From Pseudoalteromonas piscicida (GTDB taxonomy: Bacteria > Pseudomonadota > Gammaproteobacteria > Enterobacterales > Alteromonadaceae): a stretch of 64,000 bases of DNA. Below the pieces are notes generated by a model. It saw nothing but the letters and a program-made list of their open reading frames with translations, did not search any database and was not told the DNA's origin. Below, piece after piece: positions 46,626-56,950 of this stretch. Where the stretch lies: contig NZ_NKHF01000041.1 of the NCBI RefSeq assembly GCF_002744175.1, positions 38,284-102,283 on the forward strand, in the 5' to 3' direction. Positions within the stretch are counted from its first letter, which is position 1. Every line of letters begins with the position of its first letter. The position numbers and the translations under genes are program-made.

Positions 46626-46991
46626 ATGAGTTATTCCGTCTTAGTTTGCGATGATTCGGCTGTCGCCCGCAAGCAAGTCATTAAGCACTTACAGAGCCAG
46701 TTAGATCTGACGTTGCATCAAGCACAGAATGGTCAACAAGCGGTTGAATTGCTGAAAAAGCAGCAGATTGATTTATTGTGCCTCGACCTTACCATGCCCG
46801 TGCTTGATGGTATTGGTGTGCTAGAAGCAATAAAAGAGCATAAAATCGAATGCTTTGTTGTGGTAATTTCAGCTGACATTCAAGCGCAAATGAAAGAAAG
46901 AGTCGAAAGCTTAGGGGCGTTGGGTTTTTTAGAAAAACCGGCCAAAGCCGAGCAGCTTTTGGGATTATTGCATAAGTTTGGAATAAGATGA
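46626..46991 (+). CDS. Single-domain response regulator
   Basis: The 121-residue protein is a stand-alone receiver domain. The acidic pair Asp9-Asp10, phospho-acceptor Asp54 in LLCLDLTMPVLDG, and the Lys in FLEKPAK near residue 102 are all present, so it should be phosphorylatable. There is no output domain; it would act like CheY through protein contacts. The gene is divergent from the sensor kinase and precedes the threonine leader by about 100 bases. Partnership with the kinase is inferred from proximity only. Confidence 0.9.
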   Translation: MSYSVLVCDDSAVARKQVIKHLQSQLDLTLHQAQNGQQAVELLKKQQIDLLCLDLTMPVLDGIGVLEAIKEHKIECFVVVISADIQAQMKERVESLGALGFLEKPAKAEQLLGLLHKFGIR

Positions 46992-47091
46992 CTTATCTAT
47001 GCAAATTACAAATGTCACTATTAAAAAATTGCATAATCTATTTTTATTTTATCTATTGACAGTGAAGCTAAATTTCAGGCAATCTAAATTT

Positions 47092-47148
47092 ATGAAAACG
47101 AATATCATCACTACGACCATTATTACAACCACCATCCTAACGGGATAG
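47092..47148 (+). CDS. thrL: Threonine operon leader peptide
   Basis: An 18-codon frame encodes MKTNIITTTIITTTILTG. Eight of the 18 residues are Thr and five are Ile, the two amino acids whose charged tRNAs control the thr operon in E. coli by attenuation. A strong terminator hairpin follows 23 bases later and thrA 80 bases later, exactly the expected order. There is no strong ribosome site, only AGG about 12 bases upstream. Ribosome stalling at the Thr/Ile codons would be expected to prevent the terminator forming. Confidence 0.92.
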   Translation: MKTNIITTTIITTTILTG

Positions 47149-47171
47149 TGGCATAGGTCAGTGCGAGTTTG

Positions 47172-47215
47172 AAAAAGGCCTGTGTTCACTAAGAACACAG
47201 GCCTTTTTTGTTTTT
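47172..47215 (+). terminator. Attenuator terminator of the thr operon
   Basis: AAAAAGGCCTGTGTTC pairs perfectly with GAACACAGGCCTTTTT around ACTAA, followed by more T residues. It stands between the Thr/Ile-rich leader peptide and thrA, as a transcription attenuator. Confidence 0.95.
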
Positions 47216-47228
47216 GGAATGAGGAAAA

Positions 47229-49646
47229 ATGATGCGAGTACTTAAATTTGGAGGGTCTTCCCTCAAAGATTTTGCCTGTTTACAAAGCGTAAGGTCGTTA
47301 ATACAGAACCATGGTGGACAACAAGCGTTGGTCGTATTGTCAGCACCCGGTGGAATGACAGACAGTTTAGTTACGCTAGCTGATCTGGCAGCACAAGGCT
47401 TGGATTTTGAACCGCAATGGCAGGCACTTGTTGCCAGAAGTCAGAGTTTATACCAAGAGGTGCAGGCTGTTTACGGTAGTGTCGATGGTTGGCCCGATTT
47501 TGATTTATTGAAAAATAAGCTGGATGGTGCCAAGTTACTCAAGCACTGCCCAGATCAAGCAAGAGCCTATGTCATTAGTTTTGGAGAGCGTATCAGTGTT
47601 TCACTAATGAACACCATGTTGCAGTCAGACTCTGTGGCGTTAAGTGCTGAAGCTTGCGTAAAGACCCAAGGTGGATACCTAGATGCAGAAGTAGACCTTA
47701 AATTAAGTCAACTTTGTTTTGCTGAAATGGTGCGTGCGCAAGCTGCCCGTTTTTATATCATGGCTGGATTCACTGGTAGTAACGAAGCTGGGGAGTTAGC
47801 TACCCTCGGTCGCAACGGCTCTGATTATTCTGCGGCGGTGGCTGCAGCTTGTTTAGAAGCGGAAGTTTGCCAAATCTGGACTGACGTTGACGGTGTTTAC
47901 AGTGCAGATCCTCGCCTGATCAAAAAAGCGACTAAAGTTGACGTGCTGTCATACAAAGAAGCTATGGAGCTGTCTTATTTTGGCGCTAAAGTGCTTCACC
48001 CTAAAACTATTCTGCCTTGCGCAAAAGCCGACGTGCCGTGTGAAATTAAAAATACTCATAATCCAGAAGTCTCAGGTTCACTAATTTGTGCCCAAGGCGG
48101 CGGCGAGGCGCCGGTTAAAGCACTATCAAGTCTCGATAAGCTCGCCATGCTAACGGTGGCAGGACCTGGCATGAAAGGCAAAGTTGGCATGGCTGCCCGG
48201 GTATTTTCAGCACTGGCAGCAGACAACGTATCCATTGTACTTATTACGCAATCGTCTTGTGAGTTTAGCATTAGCTTTTGTGTCCATGAGCAAGACTTAA
48301 CACTCGCGCTGGCCGCACTTGAACAGGCATTTGAACTCGAAACTCAAGCGGGCTTAATCGACCCCATTGAAGTGCAGCGTAACCTTGCTATTGTCACCTT
48401 GGTGGGTGATAACATGAAGGCGCACAAAGGCCTAGCTGCTAAATTCTTTGCTTCGCTGGCTCAGGCTCAAGTTAATATTGTCGCCATTGCGCAAGACTCA
48501 ACAGAGAGCTCAATTTCAGCGGTGGTTGACGGTGAATTGTGTCAAGATGCGGTGAAAGTGTGTCACGAAAACTTCTTCACTCACGTACCATCCATTGATG
48601 TCTTCTTGATTGGCTGTGGTTTAGTGGGCCAAGAATTAATGAAGCAATTTCATAAGCAGCAAGCATGGTTAGAAAAGCGTAATATCCGCTTGAATCTTTA
48701 TGGCATTGCTAACTCAAGCAAGTGCTACCTTAATCCTGAGGGAGTACCGTTTGATAACTGGGCATTGGCACTTGAGCAAGCTGAATCGGGTTTTGACTTA
48801 CAGCAGGTTAGTCAGTTTGTTAAGCAAAATCACTTAATTAATCCCGTGATTGTTGATTGTAGTGCTGCCCAATTTGTCGCAGACAACTATTTAAACTTCT
48901 TAAATGCTGGATTTCATGTCGTGGCGGCCAACAAAAAAGCCAATACTGGCAGCTATGAATATTATCAGTCACTCCAACAAGCAGCGCTGGCTAAACGCCG
49001 TCACTTTTTATATGAAACGAACGTGGGAGCCGGTCTACCAGTACTAGACAATCTTAAGCTGCTGTTTGGGGCGGGGGACGAATTACTTTCATTTAGTGGT
49101 ATTTTGTCAGGCTCGCTATCGTACATCTTTGGTGTATTGTCAGATGGTTTATCATTATCAGAAGCGACAGAAAAAGCGAAACAAAGCGGCTTTACAGAGC
49201 CGGACCCTCGCGATGATTTATCTGGTACAGATGTCGCGCGTAAGCTGCTTATCATTGCTCGTGAATCTGGGCTACCGCTGGAGCTTAGCGATATTGAAGT
49301 TGAATCTGTATTGCCTGAAGGATTTGCGAAGGGCGCTAGTGTTGATGAATTTATGGCGCAATTACCACAATTAGATGACGCTTTTGCAGCGCGTATTGCG
49401 GCGGCAAAAGCACAAGGCCAAGTGCTACGCTATGTGGGTTCAATTGTTGATGGTAAATGCCGCGTTGGCATTGAAGCGGTAGACAAAGAACATGCTCTGT
49501 ACGATATTCGTGACGGTGAAAATGCACTGGCAATTTTAAGCCAATACTATCAACCAAAACCCTTTGTGATCAGAGGATATGGCGCGGGCGCAGAAGTCAC
49601 CTCAGCGGGCGTGTTTGCAGATATATTAAAAACGCTGTCGAGATAG
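47229..49646 (+). CDS. thrA: Bifunctional aspartokinase I/homoserine dehydrogenase I
   Basis: ThrA catalyses the first and third steps from aspartate to threonine. The 805-residue protein has an aspartokinase domain (about residues 1-290) starting [10 protein letters not shown], with the [10 protein letters not shown] and TDVDGVY motifs, two ACT-type regulatory segments (about 310-460), and a homoserine dehydrogenase domain (about 460-805) with the NAD-binding [12 protein letters not shown] and the catalytic [19 protein letters not shown] region. The length is close to E. coli ThrA (820). Two adjacent ATG codons are possible; the GAGG site favours the first. Feedback inhibition by threonine is expected from the family. 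Confidence 0.96.
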   Translation: MMRVLKFGGSSLKDFACLQSVRSLIQNHGGQQALVVLSAPGGMTDSLVTLADLAAQGLDFEPQWQALVARSQSLYQEVQAVYGSVDGWPDFDLLKNKLDGAKLLKHCPDQARAYVISFGERISVSLMNTMLQSDSVALSAEACVKTQGGYLDAEVDLKLSQLCFAEMVRAQAARFYIMAGFTGSNEAGELATLGRNGSDYSAAVAAACLEAEVCQIWTDVDGVYSADPRLIKKATKVDVLSYKEAMELSYFGAKVLHPKTILPCAKADVPCEIKNTHNPEVSGSLICAQGGGEAPVKALSSLDKLAMLTVAGPGMKGKVGMAARVFSALAADNVSIVLITQSSCEFSISFCVHEQDLTLALAALEQAFELETQAGLIDPIEVQRNLAIVTLVGDNMKAHKGLAAKFFASLAQAQVNIVAIAQDSTESSISAVVDGELCQDAVKVCHENFFTHVPSIDVFLIGCGLVGQELMKQFHKQQAWLEKRNIRLNLYGIANSSKCYLNPEGVPFDNWALALEQAESGFDLQQVSQFVKQNHLINPVIVDCSAAQFVADNYLNFLNAGFHVVAANKKANTGSYEYYQSLQQAALAKRRHFLYETNVGAGLPVLDNLKLLFGAGDELLSFSGILSGSLSYIFGVLSDGLSLSEATEKAKQSGFTEPDPRDDLSGTDVARKLLIIARESGLPLELSDIEVESVLPEGFAKGASVDEFMAQLPQLDDAFAARIAAAKAQGQVLRYVGSIVDGKCRVGIEAVDKEHALYDIRDGENALAILSQYYQPKPFVIRGYGAGAEVTSAGVFADILKTLSR

Positions 49647-49651
49647 GGGTA

Positions 49652-50593
49652 ATGATGAAAACATTTTATGCACCAGCGTCTATGGGTAACTTTTGTGTTG
49701 GTTTTGATGCGCTTGGCGCTGCACTTCAACCTATTGATGGCAGTTTGCTAGGCGATCAGGTTAGCGTGGAGGCGGCTGAACGCGATTCGTTTAGTTGCAT
49801 TGGTCCCTATGCCGATAAGCTGTCTTCAATACCTGAGGACAATCTAGCTTATCAATGTCTGCTTCACTTTAAGCAGCATGTTGCGCCCAGCATGCCAGCG
49901 GTAGCCATGACGCTGCATAAGGGGCTACCCGTTGGCTCTGGTCTTGGGTCGAGTGCATGCTCCGTAGTGGCGGCATTTGCGGCACTGAATGATTTTGCGG
50001 GCACGCAGTTAAGCCAATCGCAGCTGATTGAATTAATGGCTGATTTTGAGGCAAAGGTCAGCGGTGCTCGTCATTACGATAATATTACGCCGTGCTACCT
50101 TGGTGGGTTGCAACTGACAGCCGAGTGTATCGCTGATAAAGCAATCAGTGTTGCGCATGATGAAAGCTGGTTTTATGTGATTGCTTACCCAGGCTTTGCA
50201 TTAAATACAGCTAAAGCAAGGCAAGCATTACCACAGCAGTTTTCTTTACATGATACGGTAGAGTTTGCTCAGCGACTGTCGGGGTTTTGTTTATTGATGC
50301 AATCAGGTCAGTTTGATAAAGCCCTAGCTATGATGCAAGACAGCATTGCTGAAGCCGCAAGAGCGCCGCTCATTGCAGGTTTCAGCGAAGCGAAAAAAGC
50401 GCTGCCAGATTTGGGGGCAGAGCTGGTGAGCATTTCAGGGGCTGGGCCTACGCTTTTTGCTATTTGTAAGTCTGAACAACAGGCAAATGCAGTGCAGCAA
50501 TGGCTGCAACAAAACTATATTAATGAAGCTGGGTTTAGCCATATTTGCCGACTAGATACGCTTGGCACAAGAGAATTAAAGGATCAAAAGTAA
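49652..50593 (+). CDS. thrB: Homoserine kinase
   Basis: ThrB phosphorylates homoserine. The 313-residue GHMP-family kinase has the ATP loop LPVGSGLGSSACSVVAAFAAL around residues 90-110, the N-terminal YAPASMGNFCVGFDALGAAL strand and the C-terminal SISGAGPTLFAI motif. It begins five bases after thrA and shares one base with thrC (TAATG). Two adjacent ATG codons (49652 and 49655) are candidate starts. Order and spacing are those of the E. coli thrABC operon. Confidence 0.95.
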   Translation: MMKTFYAPASMGNFCVGFDALGAALQPIDGSLLGDQVSVEAAERDSFSCIGPYADKLSSIPEDNLAYQCLLHFKQHVAPSMPAVAMTLHKGLPVGSGLGSSACSVVAAFAALNDFAGTQLSQSQLIELMADFEAKVSGARHYDNITPCYLGGLQLTAECIADKAISVAHDESWFYVIAYPGFALNTAKARQALPQQFSLHDTVEFAQRLSGFCLLMQSGQFDKALAMMQDSIAEAARAPLIAGFSEAKKALPDLGAELVSISGAGPTLFAICKSEQQANAVQQWLQQNYINEAGFSHICRLDTLGTRELKDQK

Positions 50594-51876
50594 TGAAGTT
50601 AGTGAACTTAAAAGACGAACAGCAGATAGTCTCATTCGTTGAAGCGGTAAAAATTGGCTTAGGTCGCAATCAGGGGGTCTTCTTTCCACCAACATTTGAC
50701 AAAATTGCAGATATTGACGCATTACTTGCATTACCTTTTGCTGAGCGTAGCGCCAAAGTACTGCATCACCTTATCGGTGATGAGTTACCGCAAGATACGT
50801 TAGATGCCATGGTAAAACGCGCATTTAATTTTCCAGCCAAGTTAGTTGAGGTGGCAGACAACCAGCATTGTTTAGAGCTGTTCCACGGCCCAACCCTTGC
50901 ATTTAAGGACTTTGGTGGCCGCTTTATGGCAGAGTGCATTAGCATGTTTAATCAGGGAGAGCGCGTGACTATCCTGACTGCCACAAGTGGTGATACTGGT
51001 GCAGCAGTTGCCCATGCCTTTTACGAAAAAGAAAACGTCGATGTCGTTATTTTGTATCCTCATGGCAAAATTTCCCTTGCCCAGCAGAAGCTATTTACCA
51101 CGCTTGGAAAAAATATCCATTGCTATGCGGTGGATGGCAGCTTTGACGATTGTCAGGCCATGGTGAAATCAGCGTTTTTAGATGATGAGGTGAAGCAAAA
51201 GCTAGGCCTGAACTCAGCAAACTCTATTAACATCAGCCGATTGGTAGCACAGGTTTGCTACTACTTTGAGGCTGTGGCACAACTGCCACAATCGCAACGT
51301 GAAAAAGTGCATGTTTCGGTGCCTAGTGGTAACTTTGGCAATGTTTGTGCTGCAATGATCGCAGCAGCGATTGGATTACCTATAGCTAAGTTAAGTGCAA
51401 CCACCAATCAAAATGATACGGTGCCGCGATATATTGCGTCAGGCGAGTGGCAACCAAACTCCACATTGGAGTCACTCTCGAATGCGATGGACGTGAGTAA
51501 ACCTAATAACTGGCCTCGAGTTGAAATCATGTTGGAAAGAGGTGATTTTAATAAACATGACTTTTATTCACGTTCAGTGTCGGAAGCGCGTACTCAGGCT
51601 GTAATGCAAGAATTGCATGGCAAAGGCTATCTAGCTGAACCACATACCGCGATAGCTTATGAAGGGCTAGCACTGGATTTGCAAGCAGGTGAAACGGGGA
51701 TTTTCCTTGCAACTGCACATCCTGCGAAGTTTAAAGAATCTGTAGAAGGCGTTTTAAATCAGCAGCTTGAAATGCCTAAACCGTTAGCCGATGCACTACA
51801 AAAGCCATGTTTAGCTGAGCTGCTTAGCGCGGATTATGATGCCCTTAAAACAGCAATGTTGGCAAAGCTGAACTAA
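50593..51876 (+). CDS. thrC: Threonine synthase
   Basis: ThrC converts phosphohomoserine to threonine using pyridoxal phosphate. From the ATG at 50593 it has 427 residues, with the PLP-binding Lys in LAFKDFGGRFMAE near residue 107, TATSGDTGAAVAHAF for phosphate binding, and SVPSGNFGNVCAA. The frame is open upstream to 50545 inside thrB, but family members start MKLVNLKD as here. It overlaps thrB by one base and ends the operon. A long inverted repeat without a T run follows. Confidence 0.96.
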   Translation: MKLVNLKDEQQIVSFVEAVKIGLGRNQGVFFPPTFDKIADIDALLALPFAERSAKVLHHLIGDELPQDTLDAMVKRAFNFPAKLVEVADNQHCLELFHGPTLAFKDFGGRFMAECISMFNQGERVTILTATSGDTGAAVAHAFYEKENVDVVILYPHGKISLAQQKLFTTLGKNIHCYAVDGSFDDCQAMVKSAFLDDEVKQKLGLNSANSINISRLVAQVCYYFEAVAQLPQSQREKVHVSVPSGNFGNVCAAMIAAAIGLPIAKLSATTNQNDTVPRYIASGEWQPNSTLESLSNAMDVSKPNNWPRVEIMLERGDFNKHDFYSRSVSEARTQAVMQELHGKGYLAEPHTAIAYEGLALDLQAGETGIFLATAHPAKFKESVEGVLNQQLEMPKPLADALQKPCLAELLSADYDALKTAMLAKLN

Positions 51877-51883
51877 ATCAGAA

Positions 51884-51924
51884 TGAACATCTAAGTGGGT
51901 ATTTGGCCCACTTAGGTATGTTCA
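51884..51924. other. Long inverted repeat after thrC
   Basis: TGAACAT-CTAAGTGGG at 51884-51899 pairs with CCCACTTAG-GT-ATGTTCA at 51907-51924, with a two-base bulge and a seven-base loop. There is no run of T after it, so it is at best a Rho-dependent or 3'-stabilising structure. It starts only eight bases after the thrC stop. Confidence 0.6.
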
Positions 51925-52133
51925 ATTTCGCAACTATATTAGCTTTTCAAATGCAACTTAGGTTGTCTTATTTAAAATATTAATGTTTAAATAAAAAAAT
52001 ATCATCGCGATAGGGGTGTGAAATAAATTCAATCCCTGCTTAAATATGCCCATGCTGATTTCATAGGCAAACTGGTCATCTCGCGGTGCTAGATTGTCTT
52101 TAAAAATACCCTTACGTTTACCTAGGAGAAACC

Positions 52134-53390
52134 ATGTTAGAACGTAACATGAATATTGCAGACTTTGACCCAGAACTATTTGCAGCGATTGAAGCCGAAA
52201 CTTCACGTCAAGAAGATCACATCGAGCTTATCGCTTCTGAGAACTACTGTAGCCCACGTGTGCTTGAAGCGCAGGGTTCTCAGCTAACAAACAAGTATGC
52301 TGAAGGTTACCCAGGTAAGCGTTACTATGGTGGTTGTGAACACGTTGACGTGGTTGAGCAACTAGCCATTGATCGTGCAAACGAGCTATTTGGTTCTACT
52401 TATGCAAACGTTCAGCCTCACGCTGGTTCACAAGCAAACTCAGCGGTATTCCAAGCGCTACTTCAGCCACATGACACTGTACTTGGTATGAGCCTTGCTC
52501 ACGGTGGTCACTTAACGCACGGTTCACACGTAAACTTTTCTGGTAAAACGTACAACGCAATTCAATACGGCCTAAATGAAGAAACCGGTGAGATCGATTA
52601 CGCACAAGTTGAAGCGTTAGCACTTGAGCACAAACCAAAAATGATCATCGGTGGTTTTTCAGCGTACTCAGGTATCGTTGATTGGGCTAAGTTCCGTGAA
52701 ATCGCTGACAAAGTAGGTGCTTACCTACTTGTTGATATGGCGCACGTTGCAGGTCTAGTTGCCGCTGGTATTTATCCAAGCCCTGTGCCTCATGCACACG
52801 TTGTAACAACAACAACGCATAAAACGCTAGCGGGTCCTCGTGGTGGTCTTATCATCTCTGCATGTGATGATGAAGAAATCTACAAAAAGCTAAACTCAGC
52901 GGTATTCCCAGGTGGTCAAGGTGGTCCTTTATGTCACGTTATCGCTGCTAAAGCGGTAGCATTTAAAGAAGCACTACAGCCAGAGTTCAAATCGTACCAA
53001 GAGCAAGTGGTTAAGAATGCACAAGCTATGGTTGCGGTACTGCAAGAGCGTGGTTATAAAGTGGTTTCTGGCAAAACTGAAAACCACCTGTTCCTACTTG
53101 ATCTGATTGATAAAGACATCACAGGTAAAGATGCAGATGCAGCACTTGGCCGCGCTAACATCACAGTAAACAAAAACTCAGTACCAAACGATCCGCGTTC
53201 ACCGTTCGTTACTTCAGGTCTTCGTATTGGTTCTCCTGCGATCACTCGCCGTGGCTTTAAAGAAGCTGAGTCGAAAGAGCTTGCAGGCTGGATCTGTGAC
53301 GTACTAGACAACATTAATGATGAGTCTGTACAGGCACAAGTGAAAGAAAAAGTAAAAGCAATTTGCGCTAAATTACCTGTTTACGCATAA
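52134..53390 (+). CDS. glyA: Serine hydroxymethyltransferase
   Basis: GlyA interconverts serine and glycine with tetrahydrofolate, supplying one-carbon units. The 418-residue protein has the PLP Lys in [15 protein letters not shown] near residue 229, the [16 protein letters not shown] and [15 protein letters not shown] substrate segments near the N terminus, and HSGSQAN-like [13 protein letters not shown]. The length equals E. coli GlyA (417) plus one. A good AGGAG site precedes the ATG at 52134. It is a single gene with a 257-base upstream region and a strong terminator that ends just before nrdR. Confidence 0.97.
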   Translation: MLERNMNIADFDPELFAAIEAETSRQEDHIELIASENYCSPRVLEAQGSQLTNKYAEGYPGKRYYGGCEHVDVVEQLAIDRANELFGSTYANVQPHAGSQANSAVFQALLQPHDTVLGMSLAHGGHLTHGSHVNFSGKTYNAIQYGLNEETGEIDYAQVEALALEHKPKMIIGGFSAYSGIVDWAKFREIADKVGAYLLVDMAHVAGLVAAGIYPSPVPHAHVVTTTTHKTLAGPRGGLIISACDDEEIYKKLNSAVFPGGQGGPLCHVIAAKAVAFKEALQPEFKSYQEQVVKNAQAMVAVLQERGYKVVSGKTENHLFLLDLIDKDITGKDADAALGRANITVNKNSVPNDPRSPFVTSGLRIGSPAITRRGFKEAESKELAGWICDVLDNINDESVQAQVKEKVKAICAKLPVYA

Positions 53391-53425
53391 TTTCGCTCAC
53401 AAAAAAGCAGTTTTTTGTTATGATT

Positions 53426-53452
53426 AAGGCCGCATTCAAGCGGCCTTTTTTG
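53426..53452 (+). terminator. Intrinsic terminator of glyA
   Basis: AAGGCCGC pairs with GCGGCCTT around ATTCAA, followed by a long T run. It lies 36 bases after glyA and 25 bases before nrdR, so nrdR needs a promoter in or after this structure. Confidence 0.93.
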
Positions 53453-53476
53453 TTTTTTGAGTCAACGAGAGCGTCT

Positions 53477-53926
53477 ATGCATTGTCCATTCTGTTCAGCC
53501 AAAGATACCAAAGTGATCGATTCACGTTTGGTTGCTTCCGGCCATCAAGTTCGCCGCCGTCGTGAGTGTATTCTATGCCACGAACGTTTTACTACCTTCG
53601 AAGGCGCTGAGCTTTTGATGCCGCGTGTTATAAAACAAGATGGCACTAGAGAGCCTTTTAATGAGGATAAGCTCTTAAATGGCATGCACCGAGCACTAGA
53701 AAAACGCCCTGTTAGCACTGAACAAATTGAAGAAGTTGTACATCAAATTAAATCGCAAATTCGTGGCACCGGTGAGCGAGAAGTCTCCAGCGACATGATC
53801 GGCGAGTGCATCATGGAAGCGCTCAAAAAGCTTGATAAAGTTGCTTATGTCCGCTTTGCCTCGGTATATCGCTCTTTCGAGGATATTCGTGAGTTTGGTG
53901 AAGAAATAGCGAGGCTGGGGGATTGA
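53477..53926 (+). CDS. nrdR: Transcriptional repressor NrdR
   Basis: NrdR represses ribonucleotide reductase genes in response to ATP and dATP. From the ATG at 53477 it has 149 residues, with a zinc ribbon ([17 protein letters not shown], then CILCHERF) and an ATP-cone domain ([32 protein letters not shown] in homologous order). An upstream extension to 53420 is open but runs through the glyA terminator and is not family sequence. It leads the nrdR-rib-nusB-thiL-pgpA cluster and overlaps ribD by four bases. Confidence 0.96.
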   Translation: MHCPFCSAKDTKVIDSRLVASGHQVRRRRECILCHERFTTFEGAELLMPRVIKQDGTREPFNEDKLLNGMHRALEKRPVSTEQIEEVVHQIKSQIRGTGEREVSSDMIGECIMEALKKLDKVAYVRFASVYRSFEDIREFGEEIARLGD

Positions 53927-55035
53927 GCTTGTTCACAAAACAAGACCACGATTACATGAGCCATGCTATTGCACTTGCAAAGCGTGGTATGTACACCACT
54001 ACACCGAATCCAAATGTTGGTTGTGTGATTGTAAAAGACGGTGAAATAGTCGGTGAGGGCGCACATTTAAAAGCGGGTGAAGGCCACGCTGAGGTACATG
54101 CGCTTAAGCAAGCTGGGGAAAAAGCGGCGGGCGCAACAGCTTATGTTACCCTTGAGCCATGCAGTCATTACGGACGAACCCCGCCTTGTGCTAAAGGTTT
54201 GATTGACGCAGGTGTGACTAAAGTAATAGCAGCGATGGTTGATCCAAATCCACAGGTCGCTGGACGTGGGTTAGCCATGTTAGAAGCTGCAGGTATCGAA
54301 ACCGCATTTGGTTTACTTGCACAACAAGCAAAGGCCTTAAATAAAGGGTTTTTGAAGCGAATGGAGCATGATGTGCCATTCGTCACCTGTAAACTTGCGG
54401 CGTCATTAGATGGCAAAACCGCATTAAACAATGGGGAAAGTAAGTGGATCACTTCAGCCGCTGCGCGGTTGGATGTTCAGCGCCATCGAGCACAAAGCTG
54501 CGTGGTATTGACTGGAGCAGATACCGTCATTGCTGACAATGCAAGACTTAATGTGCGAGAAGAATTTTTAGAGCATACTGATTATCCGCAACCTCAACTG
54601 CGCCAGCCCGTGCGTGCCGTAATTGACTCACAAAACCGCCTTACGCCCGATCTTGCATTGTTTAACATTGAAGCACCGGTGATTATTTTTCGCCGTACTA
54701 TTGATAATTCTAAGCAATGGCCTCATTTCGTAGAACAAATTGTCGTGCCTGAAGCTCATGGTAAGCTGGATTTGCACGCCGTTTTGAGCAAACTGGCAGA
54801 GAAGCAATATAACCAAGTTTGGCTAGAAGCAGGCGCCACACTTGCAGGTGTGATGCATGAGCTTGGGTTAATCGATGAATATATTGTGTATTTAGCACCT
54901 AAAATTATTGGTGCTGGGCGAGGGTTATTTAACACCACTGCGCTTAGCACTATGTCGCAGATACCAGAATTAATATTTGACGATATCAGCCAGGTGGGAC
55001 CTGACCTTAAAATAACCGCGACCAAAGAGAAGTAA
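53923..55035 (+). CDS. ribD: Riboflavin deaminase/reductase RibD
   Basis: RibD is a bifunctional enzyme that deaminates and then reduces the pyrimidine intermediate of riboflavin synthesis. The 370-residue protein has a deaminase domain with zinc ligands in GHAEVHAL and [14 protein letters not shown], and a reductase domain from about residue 150 beginning [14 protein letters not shown]. The start is a TTG, either 53923 (overlapping the nrdR TGA) or 53929; the first ATG would truncate conserved sequence. It is followed by ribE after one base. Confidence 0.95.
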   Translation: MSLFTKQDHDYMSHAIALAKRGMYTTTPNPNVGCVIVKDGEIVGEGAHLKAGEGHAEVHALKQAGEKAAGATAYVTLEPCSHYGRTPPCAKGLIDAGVTKVIAAMVDPNPQVAGRGLAMLEAAGIETAFGLLAQQAKALNKGFLKRMEHDVPFVTCKLAASLDGKTALNNGESKWITSAAARLDVQRHRAQSCVVLTGADTVIADNARLNVREEFLEHTDYPQPQLRQPVRAVIDSQNRLTPDLALFNIEAPVIIFRRTIDNSKQWPHFVEQIVVPEAHGKLDLHAVLSKLAEKQYNQVWLEAGATLAGVMHELGLIDEYIVYLAPKIIGAGRGLFNTTALSTMSQIPELIFDDISQVGPDLKITATKEK

Positions 55036-55036
55036 C

Positions 55037-55693
55037 ATGTTTACAGGTATTATCGAAGCTACGGGAACACTGACGGAATTGCAGCTACAAGGCGGTGATT
55101 TAATTGTGCGTGTAACCACTTCGTCTCTCGATATGAGTGACGTACAACTTGGCGATAGTATTGCAACCAACGGCGTATGTCTTACCGTGACTGAAAAGTT
55201 TAGTGATGGGTTTCGCGCCGATGTTTCAAACGAAACGCTAAGCTTAACGCGGTTTGCAGAGTATAAAAAAGGGCAGAAAGTAAACCTTGAAAAAGCGCTG
55301 CAGCCCATTTCTAGGTTAGGTGGTCACCTCGTTTCAGGTCACGTAGATGGCATCGCAGAGGTGGTAGAGATAAACCCCAATGCCAGAGCTACCGACTATT
55401 GGTTATCTGCGCCGCCATCACTGATGAAATATATTCCTTACAAGGGCTCTGTTGCAGTAGATGGTATCAGTTTGACGGTGAATGCCGTTGAACAAAATCG
55501 ATTTAAATTGACCATTGTGCCGCATACGGCGCAAGAAACGACAGTTGCAGGTTTTCATGTCGGGTCAAAACTAAACCTAGAGGTTGACCAAATCGCCCGC
55601 TACCTCGAAAGATTAATTCAGGGTGAGTCAAGCGCTGCCAGCGAATCCACTCTCACAACGAGTCTGTTGGCGAAAGCTGGCTTTATAAAGTAG
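55037..55693 (+). CDS. ribE: Riboflavin synthase alpha chain
   Basis: Riboflavin synthase dismutates two lumazine molecules into riboflavin and a pyrimidine. The 218-residue protein consists of two tandem lumazine-binding barrels: [12 protein letters not shown]...NGVCLTV (about residues 1-95) and [14 protein letters not shown]...VDGISLTVN (about 96-190). The length and repeats match the family. It directly follows ribD and is followed by ribBX after 28 bases with its own ribosome site (GGGAAAACT region). Confidence 0.95.
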   Translation: MFTGIIEATGTLTELQLQGGDLIVRVTTSSLDMSDVQLGDSIATNGVCLTVTEKFSDGFRADVSNETLSLTRFAEYKKGQKVNLEKALQPISRLGGHLVSGHVDGIAEVVEINPNARATDYWLSAPPSLMKYIPYKGSVAVDGISLTVNAVEQNRFKLTIVPHTAQETTVAGFHVGSKLNLEVDQIARYLERLIQGESSAASESTLTTSLLAKAGFIK

Positions 55694-55721
55694 CCACAGA
55701 CAAAGTAAAAATGGGAAAACT

Positions 55722-56834
55722 ATGAGTTTAAATAGTGCTGAGGAAATCATCGCCGATATTAAAGCCGGTAAAATGGTAATTTTGATGGACGATGAAGACC
55801 GAGAAAATGAAGGTGATCTGATCATTGCGGCAGAGCACATTACACCAGACGCAATTAATTTCATGGCAACGTATGGTCGCGGATTAATCTGCCTGACCAT
55901 GACGCAAGAGCGCTGCGAACAGTTGAACTTACCTTTGATGGTAAAAGCCAACGGTGCCCAGTTCTCTACCAACTTTACTTTGTCAATTGAGGCCGCAAAG
56001 GGCGTAACCACAGGTATTTCTGCGGCAGATCGCGCTCGTACTGTGCAAGCTGCGGTAGCTAAAGGCGCTGTTCCTGAAGATATCGTGCAACCAGGCCATA
56101 TCTTTCCAATCATGGCACAGCCAGGTGGTGTACTTACTCGTGCAGGCCATACCGAGGCTGGATGTGACTTAGCTAGGTTAGCAGGACTTGAGCCTGCGTC
56201 TGTGATTGTTGAAATTCTTAATCCAGATGGCACGATGGCACGTCGCCCACAACTTGAAGTCTTTGCAAAAGAGCACGACATTAAAATTGGCACCATTGCT
56301 GACTTAATCGAATATCGTAACTTAAACGAAACCACCATAGAGAAAGTTGCTGAGTGTAGATTGCCAACTGAGTTTGGTGAATTTAATTTGGTTACCTACA
56401 AAGACACCATAGATAACCAGTTGCACTATGCGATGGTGAAAGGTGAGATCAAAACTGAAGAAGCGAATTTAGTACGCGTACATTTGCAAAGTACGTTTAA
56501 CGACATTTTGCATTCTGACCGCAGTGCTGACAGAAGCTGGACACTGCAAAGCGCAATGAAACACATTGCGGATAATGACGGCGTATTGGTGATTCTGGGT
56601 AAACAAGAACACAGCGAAGAAATGGAAGCGCTGGTAAAAGCGTTTGCCGCAGAAGATGCTGGAGAGCAAGTTAATTACCGTAAATTCCAAGGCACCTCCC
56701 GTACAGTGGGAGTCGGATCGCAAATATTGGCCGACTTAGGCATCCAAAAAATGCGTTTAATGAGTTTACCGAAAAAATACCACGCACTATCTGGCTTCCA
56801 TCTAGAAGTTGTTGAATACGTCGAACCAAAATAA
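55722..56834 (+). CDS. ribB: Dihydroxybutanone-phosphate synthase fused to degenerate GTP cyclohydrolase II domain
   Basis: The 370-residue protein has an intact N-terminal DHBP synthase domain: [11 protein letters not shown] near residues 24-34, [13 protein letters not shown] region and [22 protein letters not shown]. The C-terminal part (about 205-370) is colinear with GTP cyclohydrolase II, but where the enzyme has its zinc site (GDxFxSxRCDC) this protein has [17 protein letters not shown], with no cysteines. GTP cyclohydrolase II activity is therefore unlikely. Such hybrid proteins have been called RibBX in Shewanella. A separate ribA should exist elsewhere in the genome. Confidence 0.93.
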   Translation: MSLNSAEEIIADIKAGKMVILMDDEDRENEGDLIIAAEHITPDAINFMATYGRGLICLTMTQERCEQLNLPLMVKANGAQFSTNFTLSIEAAKGVTTGISAADRARTVQAAVAKGAVPEDIVQPGHIFPIMAQPGGVLTRAGHTEAGCDLARLAGLEPASVIVEILNPDGTMARRPQLEVFAKEHDIKIGTIADLIEYRNLNETTIEKVAECRLPTEFGEFNLVTYKDTIDNQLHYAMVKGEIKTEEANLVRVHLQSTFNDILHSDRSADRSWTLQSAMKHIADNDGVLVILGKQEHSEEMEALVKAFAAEDAGEQVNYRKFQGTSRTVGVGSQILADLGIQKMRLMSLPKKYHALSGFHLEVVEYVEPK

Positions 56835-56842
56835 TTCCAAAA

Positions 56843-56923
56843 TGCCAAATTGATCGCAATCGCCTATAGTCAGATAGTAGGCGATTGCCACAATACTGTG
56901 CTATCATGCGCCTCAATTTGGCA
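56843..56923. other. Nested inverted repeats upstream of ribH
   Basis: An outer pair, TGCCAAATTGA (56843-56853) and TCAATTTGGCA (56913-56923), encloses an inner hairpin, GCAATCGCCTA (56856-56866) and TAGGCGATTGC (56878-56888). Both are perfect. An extended -10-like sequence, TGTGCTATCAT, lies inside the outer pair. The structure fills the gap between ribBX and ribH and could affect expression of ribH. Confidence 0.65.
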
Positions 56924-56950
56924 ATTGCTCATACAGATTAGGAACATCTA

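Noticed and set aside
47056..47061. TTGACA as the -35 box of the thr promoter
   Set aside because: A 16-19 base spacer reaches no good -10 box and would place the start at or after the leader ATG.
53420..53476. N-terminal extension of nrdR
   Set aside because: The open frame runs through the glyA terminator and the family start is MHCPFC at 53477.
56843..56923. FMN riboswitch before ribH
   Set aside because: The conserved FMN aptamer boxes are absent; only nested inverted repeats are seen.
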